From Solanum dulcamara (Eukaryota > Streptophyta > Magnoliopsida > Solanales > Solanaceae): DNA of 64,000 nucleotides. Positions 60,133 through 64,000 of this stretch are shown one piece after another. The translations under genes and the position numbers were made by a program. Position 1 is the first letter of the stretch. Each line of letters starts with the position of its first letter. The notes under the pieces are model-generated. The model saw nothing but the letters and a program-made list of their open reading frames with translations, was not told the DNA's origin and searched no databases. Location of the stretch: positions 33,909,246 to 33,973,245 of the forward strand of contig NC_077241.1 of assembly GCF_947179165.1 (NCBI RefSeq), written 5' to 3'.

Positions 60133-61758
60133 ATTTAATAAGATAAATCTTCTCGAGCCTATCTACGCAAAAAATGTCACTACACATACCCAATACACAC
60201 GATCCACTATTAAAGACTCCCCTATCAAGGTAGAGACACTAATAGGTACTAAGGGGGTTACATACATAATCAATGTCCGAGGAAAAATTACTCTACACAT
60301 AAGAATAGGTATATCTGGGATCAAATAATACTAAAGTAGCACAATGGAAAACTGGGATGATACTTGTAATTACTGTATCAAAGACCTCTGCCTTGGTTCT
60401 ACTCGGTATAACAAAGCATAACTTACAATGTCTACTATGTCATGAACCACCATGATAGCTCCTCGAGCTCCATCCTGGGTGCAACCTCTTCCACTCAGTG
60501 AAGTACCTCAAATCGCTGGATTTGGCATAGCATAGAGAACCTATGACCCAGAATAAACACTAGAAGAAGCATGTCTGAGGAATTCCTTTTCCTTATCCCC
60601 AAACTCATCAAAAATAAAGCAACCTCTAGGACCTCACCTCACCTATAGAAGATAACCAGAATTACCAATACGTCCTCCTAAAACCAAAAAACTACCATTA
60701 TTAATCTGACCAGACCTGAATTGACCTATACTATCTATACTGAATCACCATATGCATTGGTCTACCTGAATAACCCTAGGTTTGCAGACACAAAAACTCT
60801 CTAACTCTGGATGAATGAACACTGAACAAAGCCTAGTGATGGAACCTCTTAGTGCCTCCCTATATATCATGTCAAAAAATCTTGATCATTTGGGCATGCC
60901 CAATAATACTCTGAAATGAAGCACCTAATAACACAAGAGAATTTATGGTCTCCTGAAGATAACCAATGAATCCCTTCACCAACTTATGGAACTGCTAAAG
61001 CTTTATAGGGATACTTGATATAGCATAACAAGACAATTCATGAAAATGAGCCTCATACTTAGATACTGATAAAGAACCCTAATCTAAACAATTGAACTCA
61101 TCTCTGCACTGATCATGAATGATAGGAGAATGCTGTTCTATGAGCAAGAATTGATCTCTACTACCCCTTAAACAATCTCACAAATAGGTATGAAGTATAA
61201 GTCACTCTATATGCCTCTACGAACCCTCAGGTTGAACAACCTATCTTGGAACCCAATCAAAAAGTCATAAGCCTCATCACTAGTTATACCGTCAAACTTG
61301 GAAGTCAATAATCTGATGAGTTGCTCAAAACTCTTTTACTTAGAAGTAGATATAGCAATACTAGCCGAAATAGGTGGAGCCATAAATCTTGGATCAATGA
61401 AAATTAGGACCAAGTGGATACCAAAAATCTTAAATCTAACACCCAAAGTCTAACAAACCATTTCCCCACTACTTTATTCTAATATTCCACATATTCATAC
61501 TCCTAATTATGCCCAGGTGGGACCTCACTAGAGTGTTGTTGAGTGGAATTACCCTCTTAAGGCCATCCATAACTTCTAATAGAGAAGGAATAGATTAGAG
61601 GTTTATAACACTTGATATGAATAACTCACACGAAAGGAATCAAATAAATGGACTTTTCCTACTAAGTATCTTGAAGATAGGTATGAATGTCTACGTACGA
61701 ATCTACAAGAACTTACTAGACACCTTGCTCTTTAACTTATGAGACTGGTGAATATAAC
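60133..61758 (-). pseudogene. gag region of element E, heavily decayed
   Basis: The segment lies between the protease and the primer-binding site. No frame above 60 codons survives on the coding strand, and no zinc knuckle was seen. The assignment rests on position. Confidence 0.45.
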
Positions 61759-61771
61759 GCTCTGATACTAA
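61759..61771 (-). promoter_or_regulatory. Primer-binding site of element E
   Basis: The minus strand reads TTAGTATCAGAGC, against TGGTATCAGAGC for tRNA-Met, with one core change. The LTR boundary lies about 30 bases above. Confidence 0.7.
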
Positions 61772-61801
61772 TTTTTCATGATCAAAAAATTGAGTTCATG
61801 A

Positions 61802-62107
61802 TGTCACAATCCCAAAAGCCAACCTGATGTATAAGGGTATTAATAAATTATATATACAGGACTTCCAAAGGGAAAGTCAGGAAAAAAATACAAAGAAATG
61901 AAGTATAATAAATAGATATCCCAAAACCAAGTTTTATAATTATAATAAACATCTAATATAACTATCAAAATCCATAATATATCACAAGTCACTGAATAAT
62001 AATAATAAAGACTGAAAAAAGAAGATGGAACTAATGGCATTCGGATCACAGAATATCTCCACTTATCCAATATAACACTATCTGTAGAGTGAAATCAACA
62101 GTGTGGA
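61802..62107 (-). repeat. 5' LTR of element E, cut by another LTR
   Basis: It starts TGTCACAATCCC at 61802, next to the primer-binding site, and is interrupted at 62107. The remainder should lie beyond the window. Confidence 0.6.
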
Positions 62108-64000
62108 TGTAGGACCTCGGTAATTTGGAAAGTCCTAAAATAAGGAACAAAGGATGAAATCCCAGAATAATATAGAAAACTGGCATCGGGGATAGACATA
62201 AAAGGCTATAACGGGCCGTGTTCCGCACCATGGCTCATGGTGAGCCATCGTGGTAGAATTTCAAAAACCCAACCCTATAGGGAACGAACCACGATGAAGG
62301 ACCATAGGCCATGGTAAGCACCACATACTGTAGTGCCCTCCATGGTGACCCCTCTCATAAGGCTTTAGAAAACTTTCTAATACAAGGTCCACGAGTGACC
62401 ACAATGGTCCATGGAAGTCTTCACGGACCGTGGTGTGTTTCGTGATGGTTATACCTTCAGGTCCTTCTACAAGAACTGCAACTTTGCCACAGTTCATGAG
62501 CTGTGATGCCCTCCACAGACTGTGAAGGTCTCTGTGGAGGAAGTCCTGAGACTTTCCCTGCAAACCCAAAAATATTTCCTCAAAGTCATTTACCACGGGA
62601 CACCACCACAGGCCATGGTGAGCACCATGTACTGTGGTGAGCACCAAGGACTGTGACGGGTCCTTCGTGAAGACAAGTCAGGCCAGTTTTAATAGGAGTA
62701 GTTTGGTATTTTTCTGTGTTTTATAAGCAATGTGAGGTCATTTTGGGGGCTAAATCTAGATTATCAAAATGATAGTAACCTTTCCACAACCATTTATTTT
62801 TATTCTCATTCTATGAATAAAAACCCTAACCTCTCAAGTTTCTCTCAAGGTCTTCCTCGTCACCAAGAAAGCTAGGGTTTCATCCCAAAAGCTTCATGCC
62901 TTCATTTTCAAGCTTTCATTAGGATTTTATTCCCCAAGATATGTTAGACTCATTAATGGATTCTTCCACCCAGGAGACCAAGTGTTTTCTAAACTTAGCA
63001 ATTAAATTTCAAATGGTTAAATATTTTGGGTTTTTATGTCAAGATTCTAAATGCATAGATTATTATTTATTTGAAGTTTATTTACATATATTGGCTTATA
63101 TTGACTCTTAATTTCATTGAAATGGATGTTTTATCAAAGGTCCTTATATGAAGGCATGAAAAGTAGTTTTAAAGTGTATTGGTGGGTTATTTTAAAGATG
63201 TTTTAAATTGATGCATTACATTACTCTCATGCATGCTACCATGAATTTGAATGATTTGAAAGTTTATTGAATATAACTCACCTAGTTTCATTTTGGTACA
63301 ATGAAGTTGAGTGGAAAGCTTTGACTCCAAAATGAAAATTTTATGAAAGTAAATGTTTATGATCAGAGGGAGTCTTATTAAATAAAAGAATAATGAAATA
63401 ACTATGAAATTATATATTCCATTTGTGAATGACCAATTCTCACTTTTGTGAATCAAATGAAAGGTTTTGATGAACTATTCTACCTAATGATTTTTTGATG
63501 ATGTAAAGCTATGTAAATGATTATGTTGTTAATATATGAACTATTCCATGGGATTGACTTAGCACCGAATGGGGTATTGAGGTGAGTTTCGCTAAGGGAA
63601 TCCTTGTAGCAACCACTTGTCTCATTAAATATGTGCCAACATAGGAGACCTTGTAGGCTTAGTCTAGTTGATCCACAAATAGACCTTAAAGTTAAAGTTA
63701 AAGAATGAATGAAGTTGACGGATCTCTACCCGGTAAGTAGTTTTCCTGTGACAACGTAAGGGGTTATGTTGGATTTCATATAATACCTTGCATTGTCTTA
63801 AATGTCGGTTATGGTCATCTTTGCACAATATGAATATTTCAAGTGTTATTTGCAGGATTGATTATGCATGCATTGAAGTATTTTTCATAGTACATTAATG
63901 TACAAATGTTTCTTTAATCTTCATGCATAACTACCTACTTTACTGATTCTATTCTTCTAGATGTGCTCTAGATTCATCAAGCTCATAAACTCGCAATTGA
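62108..64000 (+). repeat. LTR F (plus strand), C/B family, runs off the right edge
   Basis: It starts TGTAGGACCTCGGTAATTTG, matching the reverse complement of the LTR end at 18708. Palindromic word clusters (cacggaccgtggtg) lie at 62210-62660. Further on, ccgaatggggtattgaggt at 63566 matches the reverse complement of the C LTR. About 1.9 kb is present of an expected 2.1-2.3 kb. The open frame 62261-62647 is an artefact of the palindromic words. Confidence 0.8.

Larger units (their letters stand above)
58861..62107 (-). mobile_element. Ty3/gypsy element E, lacking integrase and 3' LTR
   Basis: On the minus strand: partial 5' LTR (62107-61802), primer-binding site (61771-61759), gag (about 61700-60400), protease (60132-59731), RT (59730-59000), then RNase H up to about its first motif at 58865. 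Integrase and 3' LTR are absent. They may be the G fragment at 28548-31432, which ends where E would continue after a gap. Confidence 0.65.

Noticed and set aside
62261..62647. A 128-codon minus frame as a gene
   Set aside because: It falls in the palindromic word cluster of LTR F; its His, Gly and Trp-rich content is explained by the repeated cacggtccatggtg words.
1..64000. A previously undescribed host defence, biosynthetic or regulatory gene system
   Set aside because: No host coding sequence, operon-like cluster or structural RNA gene is visible on either strand. All recognisable coding sequence is retrotransposon derived.

Overview
The window looks like plant intergenic heterochromatin built almost entirely from decayed, nested LTR retrotransposons. 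I see no host gene, tRNA, rRNA or CRISPR array. The recognisable coding pieces are Ty3/gypsy gag-pol remnants with C-terminal chromodomains and a primer-binding site complementary to initiator tRNA-Met. They are therefore chromoviruses, probably of the Del/Tekay kind, and a dicot such as a member of the Solanaceae is the most likely source (inference from element type only). Every pol gene carries frameshifts, stops or lost catalytic residues, so nothing here looks autonomous today.

Layout. Positions 1-373 are the end of a minus-strand LTR. Positions 374-1390 hold the 3' end of a LINE on the plus strand, with an RNase H domain and a TAAAA-type tail. Element H (minus, about 1391-8150) has a 3' LTR, chromodomain, integrase, RNase H, RT, protease and gag, followed by an unresolved stretch to 9019. 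Element C (minus, 9020-28547) has 2.1-2.3 kb LTRs at both ends. Its gag is split by element B (minus, 16478-26046), which has its own LTR pair and a near-matching 5-bp target duplication. C also carries a 677-bp tandem duplication whose two copies look identical. B carries a 51-base poly(A) run between 16-bp direct repeats.

Positions 28548-31432 are the LTR and integrase end of element G, followed by a plus-strand LTR-like block. Element D (minus, 33841-56835) is interrupted twice. A solo LTR on the plus strand (36290-39631) has a perfect GATTA duplication. At 41305-55484 a 14.2-kb tandem array alternates five LTRs (one truncated) with 1.22-kb non-coding internal segments, all on the minus strand and sharing LTRs. 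This array is the most unusual structure in the window. A plus-strand LTR (56836-58860) separates D from element E (minus, 58861-62107), whose 5' LTR is cut by another plus-strand LTR that runs off the right edge.

The parts do not work together as a pathway. They record successive insertions, LTR-LTR recombination and decay. The order that can be read is: C before B; D before both the solo LTR and the array; E before the LTR at the right edge. G and E may be the two halves of one still older element.
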